A stretch of 64,000 nucleotides of DNA from JBGSIC01 sp041751875 (GCA_041751875.1 JBGSIC010000008.1:52420-116419), one strand, 5' to 3'. Positions 48,287 through 56,607 are shown, counted from the stretch's first letter. The notes: generated by a model not told the origin, from the letters alone. Program-made: numbers and translations.

Positions 48287-48751
48287 CTAGATACGTCTTC
48301 GCTTCGAGGGACGGCAGCCGTTGTGGGGAATCGGCGTAATATCCCGAATAAAACTCACCTTGATGCCACCTGTCTGCAAACCGCGCAACGCGCTTTCGCG
48401 ACCGGCCCCAGGGCCATTCACCAAAACCGAAACGGTACGCACGCCGGACTCCGAAGCCTGGCGAGCGGCGTCTTCAGCAGCAATCTGGGCGGCAAAGGGC
48501 GTGCTCTTACGCGCGCCTTTGAAACCTTTACGACCAGCCGAAGACCAACAAACCGTATTGCCGTTCAAATCCGTGATCGTCACGATCGTATTATTAAACG
48601 AACACTGGATCAGAGCTTTCCCTACCGGAACATCACGTTTTCCCTTTTTCGCTTTTTTCTTAGGGGTGGGTTCCGTCTTGGGTTCCGCGGCGGCTACAGG
48701 AGCGACTGAGGTTTCAGCGGTTTCCGTATTTTCTTCCGATTCCGTTACCAT
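48287..48751 (-). CDS. rpsK: Ribosomal protein S11 with acidic N-terminal extension
   Basis: The core (IQCSFNNTIVTITDLNGN, GRKGFKGARKSTPFAAQ, ending DITPIPHNGCRPSKRRRI) is standard S11. About 25 extra residues at the start (MVTESEENTETAETSVAPVA) are acidic and Ala/Pro-rich, before a KKKAKKGKR stretch. The total is 154 aa against about 129 in E. coli. Confidence 0.96.
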   Translation of the reverse strand: MVTESEENTETAETSVAPVAAAEPKTEPTPKKKAKKGKRDVPVGKALIQCSFNNTIVTITDLNGNTVCWSSAGRKGFKGARKSTPFAAQIAAEDAARQASESGVRTVSVLVNGPGAGRESALRGLQTGGIKVSFIRDITPIPHNGCRPSKRRRI

Positions 48752-48761
48752 CCGTACTCCA

Positions 48762-49145
48762 TTACTTTGAGACTTTCAGCTGTTTCCGGACAGCTACTGT
48801 CTTTTTAGGGCCTTTGCGTGTGCGAGCGTTGGTGTGAGTTCTTTGACCGCGCACCGGCAGGCCTCTGCGATGACGAACACCGCGGTACGTGCCAAGCTCC
48901 ACGAGGCGTTTGATATTCATGCTGACAAGGCGACGTAATTCGCCTTCGACGACAAACTTTTTCTCGATGTGTTCACGGATTTTAGAGACTTCCTCTTCCG
49001 TCAACTTATCGGTTTTAACATTAGGGTCGATGTTGATATCGGCCAATATCTTGGTCGATTGGCTACGGCCAATGCCAAAGATGTAGGTAAGTCCTACTTC
49101 AATTCTTTTATTTCTTGGTAGATCAACGCCCGCGATTCTGGCCAT
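48762..49145 (-). CDS. rpsM: Ribosomal protein S13
   Basis: A head protein of the 30S subunit that contacts P-site tRNA and 50S bridges. It starts MARIAGVDLPRNKRIEVGL and contains GIGRSQSTKILADI and YRGVRHRRGLPVRGQRTHTN. Length is 127 aa. It follows rpmJ by 6 bp and precedes rpsK. Confidence 0.97.
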   Translation of the reverse strand: MARIAGVDLPRNKRIEVGLTYIFGIGRSQSTKILADINIDPNVKTDKLTEEEVSKIREHIEKKFVVEGELRRLVSMNIKRLVELGTYRGVRHRRGLPVRGQRTHTNARTRKGPKKTVAVRKQLKVSK

Positions 49146-49151
49146 GCTTTA

Positions 49152-49265
49152 CTATCCCTGCCGTTGTTTGTGGCGCGGGTCAGCGCAACTGACGCGAACG
49201 ACTCCGCCCCGTCTAAATATGCGACATTTATTACAAATTTTCTTTACCGACGCCCTTACTTTCAC
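49152..49265 (-). CDS. rpmJ: Ribosomal protein L36 (zinc form)
   Basis: A 37-codon gene with a GTG start reads MKVRASVKKICNKCRIFRRG in its first 20 residues (GTG as Met), followed by GVVRVSCADPRHKQRQG. The C11, C14, C27, H32 set is the zinc ribbon of the C+ form. GAAGGGA lies 6 bp before the GTG. It is the first gene of the separated alpha-operon half. Confidence 0.95.
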   Translation of the reverse strand: MKVRASVKKICNKCRIFRRGGVVRVSCADPRHKQRQG

Positions 49266-49278
49266 ACACAATCCCTTC

Positions 49279-49328
49279 GGCCTTAAAGTCGAAAGACTTA
49301 TTTAGGCCAGGTGATACTAAGTTGTCAA
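49279..49328 (-). promoter_or_regulatory. Promoter and hairpin upstream of rpmJ
   Basis: On the minus strand TTGACA (49323-49328), an 18-bp spacer and TAAATA (49299-49304) form a likely sigma-70 promoter. A dyad GGCCT-TA-AAGTC-GAAA-GACTT-ATTT-AGGCC (49279-49308, plus-strand reading) overlaps the -10 and the start region. It could be an operator or part of an RNA leader. Confidence 0.55.
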
Positions 49329-49416
49329 TTCTATTGGCCTCAAGCGCCATCTTTTCCTACCAGGAGCGCGTTTCGCGCATTTGCCAGAATCTTGGAACTA
49401 CGCACCAAAACGCCCG

Positions 49417-50652
49417 CTAGGGAGCGTCCGTGGGCGGGCCAAAAGGGCTCTTTCGGGCTTCGGCGACAATACGACCCCCGCATTCGGGGACGATCTGCAT
49501 GCCTGGCGGGGGGTGCGAGGACGTCTCCCACGGGGTGCCTTCGGCATCATACCGGGCGATGCCAATGCCGCGGTCGAAAAGATTTCTAATGAGCCACCCA
49601 CCCGATTCAGCGGAAATAGGAGCAAAGGAGAGGCGAAGGATGCCACCGTAGCGCTGCTGGGAGTTGGTGTATTGAAGATGCCCCACGGGTTCTTGCATCC
49701 AGGGCGTGGGGAGGGTCCGCACCTCTTTTTCTCCCGTAACGAATCTGCCCTGCTCATTAAAGCGCGGCTCAATCAAGTATCGCTCAAGGGAATTAAATAG
49801 AGGGCATTGAAGGGGAGGACCCATCTCCTCGCATTCGGTTTCGCAAACAAAGCTCCGCTGTACCAATTCTGGGTAGCGCGGGTGCGGGATGTACGAAATC
49901 AACTCGATTTCGAACCGGCCCTTTTCGACCTCCGAGAGGGAAAGGTCGCTAATCAGTTCCCGTCCGCCAGTGGTGGATTGGGAAATTGCTTTTAAACCTG
50001 CTGTCAGGTCCGCGATAGAGGCATTTTCTGGAGGAAGGCCCTGAACTTGTTCGGTTTCTAAATCACCTAGTTCTTTTTTAAGCGGGATGTGTCTGCGCAA
50101 TTTCGGTACGACTAAGGTTCCAACCTGTCCCACCCGGCCAAGGTAAAGGCCTGAAATGATCCCCTCGTCGTTACTTTCGTAAGATTCCACGGCGACAAAA
50201 AGTTCTTTTCCAAAGGGCTTGAGCAAAATGCGGCGGGGGGAGGCATTTTTTTCTAGGCGAAAGACGCTTGAGCTTTTGGGTTGAAGGGAACGCACATCGA
50301 ACGAGTCGATGATGACTTGGTTGGTCCCATTTTCTTTAGCGTGTGCGAAAAAGAGGGTGGTGTTATCAGCAGCGAGCGCCACTTCTTGGTGGCTGTTATA
50401 GCTCCCAATGAAATGCGTGTTTGTGTAGTCCCCGCCCGGCCTCAGTTCAGAGAGATAGTAGTCCACCTGCGTCTGCGTATTCGTGCGCGACAGGCGGTGC
50501 TGAGAAGCTTGCGAGTGCAAAACAATCAAGCGGCCATCTGAAAACGCGTACGCTTCGGTAAGGGCTTCCGCGACAGAGTAGTCGTCTGCCTGAAGAGGCG
50601 CGCCCAGTAAAGAAAACACAGCCAAAACACAGAGCAGAAGAGAATGTACCAT
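49417..50652 (-). CDS. Secreted protein of unknown function inserted in the ribosomal operon
   Basis: A signal peptide (MVHSLLLCVLAVFSLLGAPLQADD) is followed by about 390 residues with many beta-type segments (AYAFSDGRLIVLHSQASQ, EVALAADNTTLFFAHAKENG). This pattern is compatible with a beta-propeller, though I cannot count blades. A cysteine pair (CETECEE, LQCPLF) is central. No family is recognised. The ATG at 50652 is chosen for the signal peptide; the frame is open to 50745, but that would overlap the divergent arsC start. Confidence 0.65.
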   Translation of the reverse strand: MVHSLLLCVLAVFSLLGAPLQADDYSVAEALTEAYAFSDGRLIVLHSQASQHRLSRTNTQTQVDYYLSELRPGGDYTNTHFIGSYNSHQEVALAADNTTLFFAHAKENGTNQVIIDSFDVRSLQPKSSSVFRLEKNASPRRILLKPFGKELFVAVESYESNDEGIISGLYLGRVGQVGTLVVPKLRRHIPLKKELGDLETEQVQGLPPENASIADLTAGLKAISQSTTGGRELISDLSLSEVEKGRFEIELISYIPHPRYPELVQRSFVCETECEEMGPPLQCPLFNSLERYLIEPRFNEQGRFVTGEKEVRTLPTPWMQEPVGHLQYTNSQQRYGGILRLSFAPISAESGGWLIRNLFDRGIGIARYDAEGTPWETSSHPPPGMQIVPECGGRIVAEARKSPFGPPTDAP

Positions 50653-50732
50653 GCGGTGCTCATAGCATAGGCCAATGATGAGAACAATGGTTCGGTTGGC
50701 GGGGAGGGGGCCGTGGGATAGAACTAGGGGAC

Positions 50733-51098
50733 ATGACCAACTCAATCGTTTTTCTTCCCGGATGGACCATCCTTCACAACCCCCGATGCAGTAAAAGCCG
50801 AGCGGCCTTGGGGTTGTTGGACGAGAAAGACATTAATCCGCGTGTGATTGAGTACATGGACACGCCTTTGGACGAGAAGGCTCTTCGGGAGCTGGTGCAG
50901 TTATTGGGGGTGGAACCTCACGCTATCGCCCGGACCAAGGAGCCTTTGTTCCAAGAATTGGGGATTGATGCCAAAGATGGCGACGCGGTTCTGAAAGCCA
51001 TCGCGGAAAATCCGTCGCTTCTAGAGCGTCCCATTGTGGTGAGAGACAATAGGGCGGTTATCGGGCGTCCGACAGAAGCTATTCAGAAGTTATTCTAG
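50733..51098 (+). CDS. ArsC/Spx-family arsenate reductase-like protein
   Basis: A 121-aa thioredoxin-fold protein with the ArsC signature HNPRCSKSRAALGLL (active Cys in PRCSKSR), then IEYMDTPL, and the C-terminal RPIVVRDNRAVIGRP, where the conserved Arg contacts substrate. It matches glutaredoxin-coupled arsenate reductase or its YfgD/ArsC-like relatives. AGGGGAC precedes the ATG. It is the only plus-strand gene between infA and rpmJ, inside an otherwise minus-strand operon. Confidence 0.87.
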   Translation: MTNSIVFLPGWTILHNPRCSKSRAALGLLDEKDINPRVIEYMDTPLDEKALRELVQLLGVEPHAIARTKEPLFQELGIDAKDGDAVLKAIAENPSLLERPIVVRDNRAVIGRPTEAIQKLF

Positions 51099-51105
51099 CG
51101 CGGGG

Positions 51106-51924
51106 TTAGTCTTCGTACCGGAATTCATAGAGAACGCGGCGAGCGTGGCGTCTATCCCGAAAACGCTCAACTAAAACCGAAAAACCATTCTCACTATAAA
51201 TCGAAGCAAGTACCTTCGGTTCCGCGGCTTCAATCTCGTCCCGGATGGAGTCACAGCCAGCCCAGATGTCCGTCACGGTACCACTCACCGCGATGACCGT
51301 GTCATGGGGGTGAAGCCCACTTTTAGCGACGAGTTCGTAGTTTTCAAATTCCCCTTTTAGGTTTGTTCTCCATCGGCAAACTTCGCCTTTCGCGTCGAAC
51401 CAACGGTCAAATGCCGCATCGAACTCTGTGGCAAATTGTTTGGCTAGCTCTCGCTTCAAACTAACAAAATGAGTGTCGTGCGCGGTCCGGGCATATTTAA
51501 GCTGCGCACTCATTTCCTTGGAATAGCTGGGTGCGGTCACTTTCAACAAAAGGGCATTTTCGCTCATGGCTTCGATGTCGAAGTGAAGTTCGTGCTCGCC
51601 TTCCAAGGTGAGAGCATCACTGACAGTAACTCTGGACTCTTGGATATCTAGCGAGCGCCGTTGACCCAAAGGGTTTTCGCCGGTTTTCTCGTTCGCAAAG
51701 GCGATGGTTTCCCCGTCCGTGGCAAAGCCTTTAAGAAGCTTGGAAAGCCGAGCATCCGAAAAGTAAGCGCCGTAATATTCTTTCAGTTTCCACCCACCCT
51801 TGATTTTTGTTCGGTACTGGGAGGGGGATAGGGTCGCTTTGCCATCAAGCGGAATAGTCGAGTATCGGCAAGCCGATAGGGCAACCAAACAAAGCCCAAC
51901 GAAAACAGATAAAACGATTCGCAC
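51106..51924 (-). CDS. Lipoprotein with PDZ-like C-terminal segment
   Basis: The GTG start at 51924 has GGAGG 4 bp upstream and gives a signal peptide with lipobox ALSAC. About 100 beta-rich residues are followed by a helical segment (KRELAKQFATEFDAAFDRWF), then NYELVAKSGLHPHDTVIAV and FSVLVERFRDRR. The last part recalls a PDZ domain (A-xx-GL-xx-xD-xI-xx-V). The total is 272 aa. No family is recognised with confidence. It is convergent with arsC, 7 bp apart. Confidence 0.65.
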   Translation of the reverse strand: MRIVLSVFVGLCLVALSACRYSTIPLDGKATLSPSQYRTKIKGGWKLKEYYGAYFSDARLSKLLKGFATDGETIAFANEKTGENPLGQRRSLDIQESRVTVSDALTLEGEHELHFDIEAMSENALLLKVTAPSYSKEMSAQLKYARTAHDTHFVSLKRELAKQFATEFDAAFDRWFDAKGEVCRWRTNLKGEFENYELVAKSGLHPHDTVIAVSGTVTDIWAGCDSIRDEIEAAEPKVLASIYSENGFSVLVERFRDRRHARRVLYEFRYED

Positions 51925-52020
51925 GGGACCTCCAAGTGAGGAGGCTTGTAGCAAAAGATGGCGCGGAGCACAACCTGGCTTCCCCAAGGGAGGCGAATGA
52001 TAGGCTTTTTGGGGAGCGGG

Positions 52021-52066
52021 ACAGTTGAGCTCGGACTATTCTTAAGAATAGTCCGAGCTCAACTGT
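52021..52066. repeat. Perfect 46-bp palindrome
   Basis: A 23-bp arm beginning ACAGTTGAGCTCGGACTATT at 52021 is followed, without any spacer, by its exact reverse complement, with CTTAAG at the centre. It lies 6 bp beyond the stop of the 85-aa secreted protein gene. As RNA it would form one very stable hairpin; no T-run follows on either strand. A perfect palindrome of this length is rare outside terminators and protein-binding sites. Confidence 0.85.
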
Positions 52067-52072
52067 ATTGAT

Positions 52073-52330
52073 TTATTCGGCTTCTATTTCAGAGCACGAA
52101 TCGGGAACCGGCCAGCACCGAAAAAGGGAAGCTTGGTTGCAAACGCGAACGGCCTCCACTCGGGCTTGCTCTTCGGTGACACCGTAACCCCAATAGGGGC
52201 CCGAACCCTTTACGTTGTTGGCGGCACAGGCCCAGCGCACTTCGGCAAACTCTTCTTCCGTTTCCGCAAAAGCGGGTACGGCGAGTATTAATCCAAAAAT
52301 CGCTAGCGAGGAAAAAAGACGGTTTATCAT
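52073..52330 (-). CDS. Small secreted Cys-containing protein
   Basis: The 85-aa product has a signal peptide (MINRLFSSLAIFGLILAVPAFA). The mature part has VRWACAANN, GPYWGYGVTEEQARVEAVRVC and FRCWPVPDSCS: four cysteines and an aromatic stretch. The pattern resembles DUF4189-like small proteins, but this is a weak call. A hairpin CTCC-TTTA-GGAG on the minus strand (52332-52343) covers the GGAG ribosome binding site. Confidence 0.65.
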   Translation of the reverse strand: MINRLFSSLAIFGLILAVPAFAETEEEFAEVRWACAANNVKGSGPYWGYGVTEEQARVEAVRVCNQASLFRCWPVPDSCSEIEAE

Positions 52331-52343
52331 GGTTATCTCCTAA
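52331..52343 (-). promoter_or_regulatory. Hairpin covering the ribosome binding site of the 85-aa protein gene
   Basis: On the minus strand CTCC-TTTA-GGAG precedes AUAACC-AUG. The right arm is the Shine-Dalgarno sequence itself, so pairing would hide it. Conditional translation is inferred. Confidence 0.4.
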
Positions 52344-52422
52344 AGGAGTCCATCCTACTCCCGTAACAGTTGGATGCACGACGCAACGCGGACGGTGGCA
52401 TATGAAGCAAAGGGGGGTTGGG

Positions 52423-52641
52423 TTACTTGGAACGGTAAGTGATTCTTCCGCGGGTCAGATCGTAAGGAGAAAGTTCGACAGTCACTTTGTCTCCGGGGAG
52501 GATTCGGATGTAGTGCATCCGCATTTTGCCTGAGATATGAGCGAGAACTCTACGCCCACCTTCGAGTTCAACGCGAAACATCGCGTTCGGCAGGGGCTCG
52601 ACGACCACGCCTTCTACCTTGATCAGCTCTTCTTTCCCCAT
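52423..52641 (-). CDS. infA: Translation initiation factor IF-1
   Basis: A 72-aa OB-fold protein that occupies the A-site during initiation: MGKEELIKVEGVVVEPLPNA, RVLAHISGKMRMHYIRIL and PGDKVTVELSPYDLTRGRI. The match to the family is strong over the full length. It follows map by 26 bp, with a short gap containing AAGGAG-like bases. It is the last gene before the 3-kb insertion. Confidence 0.96.
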   Translation of the reverse strand: MGKEELIKVEGVVVEPLPNAMFRVELEGGRRVLAHISGKMRMHYIRILPGDKVTVELSPYDLTRGRITYRSK

Positions 52642-52667
52642 GGACTCCCTCTAAGCTCCTTAATCTT

Positions 52668-53468
52668 TTACAACTGGATCCCAGCTGCTTTTTGCAGAAA
52701 ACCTGCATAAGGCGCTGACGAACCCCACTCCGTGAGCACTTCGGGCGCTCCTTCAGTGATAGCAACAGAGTGTTCGTAATGTGCAGAAAGGCTACCGTCG
52801 CGGGAAACGGCTGTCCAGCCGTCGTCCAAAACCCGCATCTCCGGCCGACCCTGATTGATCATCGGCTCCAGACAGATAGTCATTCCCGGTTTCAAAACCA
52901 AATTGGAAGCACCAGCCGCATAGTTGGGCACTTGCGGATCTTCGTGCAAACGGCGTCCTATCCCGTGACCCACAAACTCACGCACCACGCCAAACGCGTT
53001 TTTTTGGGCGCAGCCTTCGATAGCACGAGCCACATCTTTGAGCGATTTACCGGCCCGGCATTGTTCAATACCGGCATACAATGCGCGCAAGGTGGTAACG
53101 CATAACTCTTTGGCATCTTCGGAAATTTTTCCTATCGGAACCGTGATGGCGCTATCGCCGTAAAAGCCATCGAGCACCAGACCGAAGTCGAGTCCCACGA
53201 TGTCCCCGTCTTTGAGAATGCGGTCTGAGGGGATGCCGTGAACGATCTGTTCGTTCACAGAAGTGCACAGCGTATGCTGAAAACCTTGATAGCCTTTGAA
53301 CGCGGGTTTGCAGCCCTCTTTCAGGCTAAGCTCCTCAGCCATTGTGTCGAGCTCCAAGAGCGTAATGCCGGGGGCCGCGTGGGCTGCCACCTGAGAGAGC
53401 ACCTTGGCGACACGCTTTCCCACTTCGCGCATCAAATCTAGTTCACGTTTTGATTTTACTTGGACCAT
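52668..53468 (-). CDS. map: Methionine aminopeptidase type I
   Basis: It removes the N-terminal Met from nascent proteins. The metal ligands are in VGLDFGLVLDGFYGDSAITV (two Asp), VGHGIGRRLHEDPQVPNY (His) and TICLEPMI (Glu), with a final Glu in the SVAITEGAPEVLT region (here EHSVAITEG). The 266-aa length is typical. Its start overlaps the adk end by 13 bp, which suggests coupling. Confidence 0.96.
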   Translation of the reverse strand: MVQVKSKRELDLMREVGKRVAKVLSQVAAHAAPGITLLELDTMAEELSLKEGCKPAFKGYQGFQHTLCTSVNEQIVHGIPSDRILKDGDIVGLDFGLVLDGFYGDSAITVPIGKISEDAKELCVTTLRALYAGIEQCRAGKSLKDVARAIEGCAQKNAFGVVREFVGHGIGRRLHEDPQVPNYAAGASNLVLKPGMTICLEPMINQGRPEMRVLDDGWTAVSRDGSLSAHYEHSVAITEGAPEVLTEWGSSAPYAGFLQKAAGIQL

Positions 53469-54100
53469 GGCTTAAAAATTTCCAACAATTCAGCTTCGAC
53501 TTCATCCGCTTCGCGGTCGGCGTTGATATGTTTTAAAACGCCTTGCTTATTGTAGTACTCGATTAGCGGGGCCGTTTGCTTGTAAAAAACATCTAATCGT
53601 TTCTGTACCACGCCGGCTTTATCGTCTTCCCGTTGAACGAGCTCCGAGCCGCATTTATCACAGCGTCCCTCTTTTTGAGGGGCCATAAAATCCACATGGA
53701 ATGTCGACCCGCAATTTTTGCACGTTCGGCGTCCCGTGAGGCGCTTAATGAGGTGCCCTTCAGGGACCTTAAAATTGAGGGCCAAAGCTACTCGAGTGTT
53801 GGGCTTGTTGTCTAGAGCCTCCGCCTGGGGGACCGTACGAGGAAACCCGTCCAGAAGGACCTTGGTGTCCTTGGGAAGCGGGGCAAAGGTAGTCTCGATG
53901 AGCTGGATCATCAGGGGATCGGGCACGAGCTCCCCTTTGTGAATGATCCGGTCGGCTTCCTTGCCCAGGGCACTGCCTTCCTTAATCGCCTGGCGAAGCA
54001 TATCGCCCGTTGAATAGTGCTTAAAACCGAAGGGAATGAGCCGTTTGGCTTGAGTGCCTTTTCCCGTACCCGGAGCTCCCAGTAAGACTGCGATCTTCAC
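53456..54100 (-). CDS. adk: Adenylate kinase with zinc-binding lid
   Basis: It balances adenine nucleotides (ATP + AMP = 2 ADP). The P-loop is GAPGTGKGT (8-16), the AMP-binding region is HYSTGDMLRQA, and the DGFPRTVPQAEAL motif follows. The lid domain has four cysteines (C127, C130, C147, C150), the zinc form. The 214-aa length is normal. It lies 3 bp after secY and overlaps map. Confidence 0.96.
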   Translation of the reverse strand: MKIAVLLGAPGTGKGTQAKRLIPFGFKHYSTGDMLRQAIKEGSALGKEADRIIHKGELVPDPLMIQLIETTFAPLPKDTKVLLDGFPRTVPQAEALDNKPNTRVALALNFKVPEGHLIKRLTGRRTCKNCGSTFHVDFMAPQKEGRCDKCGSELVQREDDKAGVVQKRLDVFYKQTAPLIEYYNKQGVLKHINADREADEVEAELLEIFKPWSK

Positions 54101-54103
54101 GGG

Positions 54104-55405
54104 TTAACCCCGGCGGCCCCGGAGTTTAGCGTTCTTCATGAAGCCTTCGTAATCACGCGTGAGTAGGAAGGTTTGAATTTTGGCGACTGTATCCAGTGCC
54201 ACGCCCACCAGAATCAAAAGTGTCGTTCCGCCGAAGAAGAAGGACACTTTGAACTTGGTAATAAGGAAATCAGGCAACAAACAGATCAAAGCCAGATAAA
54301 GCGCACCGCCCGCCGTGATGCGAGAAAGCACCTTGTCGATATAGTCGCTCGTATTCTTACCCGGGCGAATGCCAGGGACGTATCCACCATACTTTTTCAG
54401 GTTCTCGGCCACGTCATCTGGATTAAAAACCACCGCGGTGTAAAAAAAGCAGAAAAACACGATAAGTCCGACGAAGAACATGTAGTAAACGAGGCTTCCC
54501 CTGCCGAACATGTCTGTGATGTAGGTCGAGACCGGGCCAGGCGGGATGAAGCTTACGATCGTCAGCGGCGCCATCAATAGCGACGAGGCGAAAATAGGCG
54601 GAATCACGCCGCTGGTGTTGATCTTCAAGGGTAAGTGAGTCGATTGCCCGCCGTATAAACGACGGCCCATCTGGCGCTTAGCATACTGAATCGGAATGCG
54701 GCGCTGGCCTTGTTCCAAAAAGATGATCACACCGACCACCACGACCATGAATGCCACCATCAAGACAAGGATGATGGGGGAGAGCTGGCCGTCTTTTACG
54801 AGCTGGAAAGTTTGCTGCATGCCGGTTGGAATGCCTGCGGCGATACCGGCGAAAATGATAAGGGAGATTCCGTTACCAATTCCGCGCTCGGTGATCTGCT
54901 CACCCAGCCACATGATAAAGGCCGTACCCGCGGCGAGTGTTGCTACTGCCAAAACTTTGAACTGAACACCACTTTGAAGCACGTAGTTTCCCCCATCGGC
55001 GGAAACCAGTACGCTTGCAATCGCGCTGCCCTGAACCATCGAAATAACGACGGTAGCGTAACGCGTGTATTGATTAATTTTCTGGCGGCCCAGCTCGCCC
55101 TCTTTTTGTAGTTGCGCCAGATAGGGCCAGATAACGGTCAAGAGTTGGAAAATAATAGACGCGCTAATATAGGGCATGATCCCCAGCGCGAAAATCGAGG
55201 CGTTTTCAAGCGCTTGCCCGCTGAACATATTCAGCATGCCGAACAGAGTGCTTTGATTGCCTTGAAAAAAGCGAGCCAACGTATCGGTGTTTACGCCTGG
55301 AACAGGTATGTGACAACCGATGCGGTAGACCGCGAGTAAACCCAATGTAAATAAGATTCGCCGCCTCAGTTCGGGAATCTTGGTAAGCCCCTCAACTGCG
55401 CTCAA
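54104..55405 (-). CDS. secY: Protein translocase subunit SecY
   Basis: The main channel subunit of the Sec translocon, with ten membrane helices in 433 aa. Recognisable parts are IPELRRRILFTLGLLAVYRI, the plug region with FSGQALENASIFALGIMPYI, and IRPGKNTSDYIDKVLSRIT. The end of rplO overlaps its start by 14 bp. Confidence 0.97.
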   Translation of the reverse strand: MSAVEGLTKIPELRRRILFTLGLLAVYRIGCHIPVPGVNTDTLARFFQGNQSTLFGMLNMFSGQALENASIFALGIMPYISASIIFQLLTVIWPYLAQLQKEGELGRQKINQYTRYATVVISMVQGSAIASVLVSADGGNYVLQSGVQFKVLAVATLAAGTAFIMWLGEQITERGIGNGISLIIFAGIAAGIPTGMQQTFQLVKDGQLSPIILVLMVAFMVVVVGVIIFLEQGQRRIPIQYAKRQMGRRLYGGQSTHLPLKINTSGVIPPIFASSLLMAPLTIVSFIPPGPVSTYITDMFGRGSLVYYMFFVGLIVFFCFFYTAVVFNPDDVAENLKKYGGYVPGIRPGKNTSDYIDKVLSRITAGGALYLALICLLPDFLITKFKVSFFFGGTTLLILVGVALDTVAKIQTFLLTRDYEGFMKNAKLRGRRG

Positions 55406-55871
55406 TCTTGATCTCCTCTACGGTGCCGCCTGCTTGGTTGATTTTTTGGATCGCTGATTTTGAAAATTTATGAGCCTTGATCGAAAGTTTCTTGGTCAAA
55501 GCGCCGTCGCCAAGCACCTTCACGAGAGGGGACTTGGAGCGTAAGCACTTTTTTTCAACCAGGTTTTCTGGGGTGACCGATTCGCCATCTTTATAAGCGG
55601 CGTCCAGATCACTTAGGTTAACCGTGGCGTATTCCTTACGCGTAGGATTCTTGAAACCAAACTTAGGGAGACGACGATAAAGGGGAATCTGACCGCCTTC
55701 AAAGCCGAAGGGGCGACCCTTACCTGAACGTGCGGTTTGGCCTTTGCCACCGCGTCCGGAGGTCTTACCTTTGCCCGATCCAATACCGCGGCCGACACGG
55801 ATGCGCTCTTTGCGCGACCCAGGGACCGCTTCAAGGTTGGATAGGCCATGGGCTAACTCATTATTTGCCAT
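55392..55871 (-). CDS. rplO: Ribosomal protein L15
   Basis: A large-subunit protein with the Gly/Arg/Lys-rich N-terminus (RVGRGIGSGKGKTSGRGGKG) and GGQIPLYRRLPKFGFKNP. The C-terminal globular part ends with HKFSKSAIQKINQAGGTVEE. Length 159 aa. It overlaps rpmD by 11 bp and secY by 14 bp. Confidence 0.97.
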   Translation of the reverse strand: MANNELAHGLSNLEAVPGSRKERIRVGRGIGSGKGKTSGRGGKGQTARSGKGRPFGFEGGQIPLYRRLPKFGFKNPTRKEYATVNLSDLDAAYKDGESVTPENLVEKKCLRSKSPLVKVLGDGALTKKLSIKAHKFSKSAIQKINQAGGTVEEIKIERS

Positions 55872-56061
55872 GACTTTCCTCCACAGTTTCCGCTTTCACC
55901 AAATGCGGAACGCGTTTCACTTGGCCCCAGGTGCACCCATTGTCCGGAAGCAGCACTTTTTGGTGCATGCGGCGCAGTCCCATGGTTCGCACCACGACAC
56001 GCATCCATTCCGGGAAACCAATCACACTGCGAACTAATTGAACTTGTACTTTCTTCGCCAT
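55861..56061 (-). CDS. rpmD: Ribosomal protein L30
   Basis: A 66-aa protein of the large subunit, with VQLVRSVIGFPEWMRVVVRT and MGLRRMHQKVLLPDN. It is slightly longer than usual at the C-terminus (KAETVEESHGK). Located between rpsE and rplO in the standard order, 45 bp after rpsE. Confidence 0.94.
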   Translation of the reverse strand: MAKKVQVQLVRSVIGFPEWMRVVVRTMGLRRMHQKVLLPDNGCTWGQVKRVPHLVKAETVEESHGK

Positions 56062-56106
56062 CAGAAAAATCCTACTTCCGTACTTCTCGTTTTCTAACTA
56101 CCTGAC

Positions 56107-56607
56107 TTAAGCGTCCATGCCTTGCGCACGTTCGCGAGCTACATCATCCGCGGTACGCATTGATTGCAAACCGTTCAAGGTCGCTTTGACCAAGTTGTGC
56201 GGATTGCTGGTCCCGAAAGACTTAGTCAGCGCATTGCGAATACCTGAAATTTCTAGAATGGAACGGCACGCGCCGCCCGCGATCACTCCCGTTCCTTCCG
56301 AAGCGGGCTTTAGCATGACCGAAGCCGCGCCGAACTTACCCAAAATCTCGTGAGGGAAGGTCCCGTTACTAAGGGGAATCTTCAATAAAGACTTACGAGC
56401 GGCTTCACCGGCCTTGCGAATGGCTTCGGGCACTTCACGGGCTTTACCTAAACCCACTCCGACGTGTCCGTTGAAATCGCCTACCACGACCAAAATACTG
56501 AACGAAAACCGGCGACCGCCTTTCACTACTTTGGCGACGCGGTTGATGTGCACAATGCGTTCAGTCAGGTCTAGTTTGTTGGGATCAATTTTCTTTGCGA
56601 GTTTCAT
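56107..56607 (-). CDS. rpsE: Ribosomal protein S5
   Basis: A fidelity-related small-subunit protein. It has LTERIVHINRVAKVVKGGRR, VGLGKAREVPEAIRKAGEAA and the C-terminal AGGACRSILEISGIRNALTK. The 166-aa length is normal. Its start overlaps the rplR stop by one base. Confidence 0.97.
   Translation of the reverse strand: MKLAKKIDPNKLDLTERIVHINRVAKVVKGGRRFSFSILVVVGDFNGHVGVGLGKAREVPEAIRKAGEAARKSLLKIPLSNGTFPHEILGKFGAASVMLKPASEGTGVIAGGACRSILEISGIRNALTKSFGTSNPHNLVKATLNGLQSMRTADDVARERAQGMDA

Noticed and set aside
49311..49800. Plus-strand frames of 92 and 139 codons near rpmJ
   Set aside because: They are shadows of the secreted protein gene on the minus strand, which has a signal peptide and consistent coding bias.
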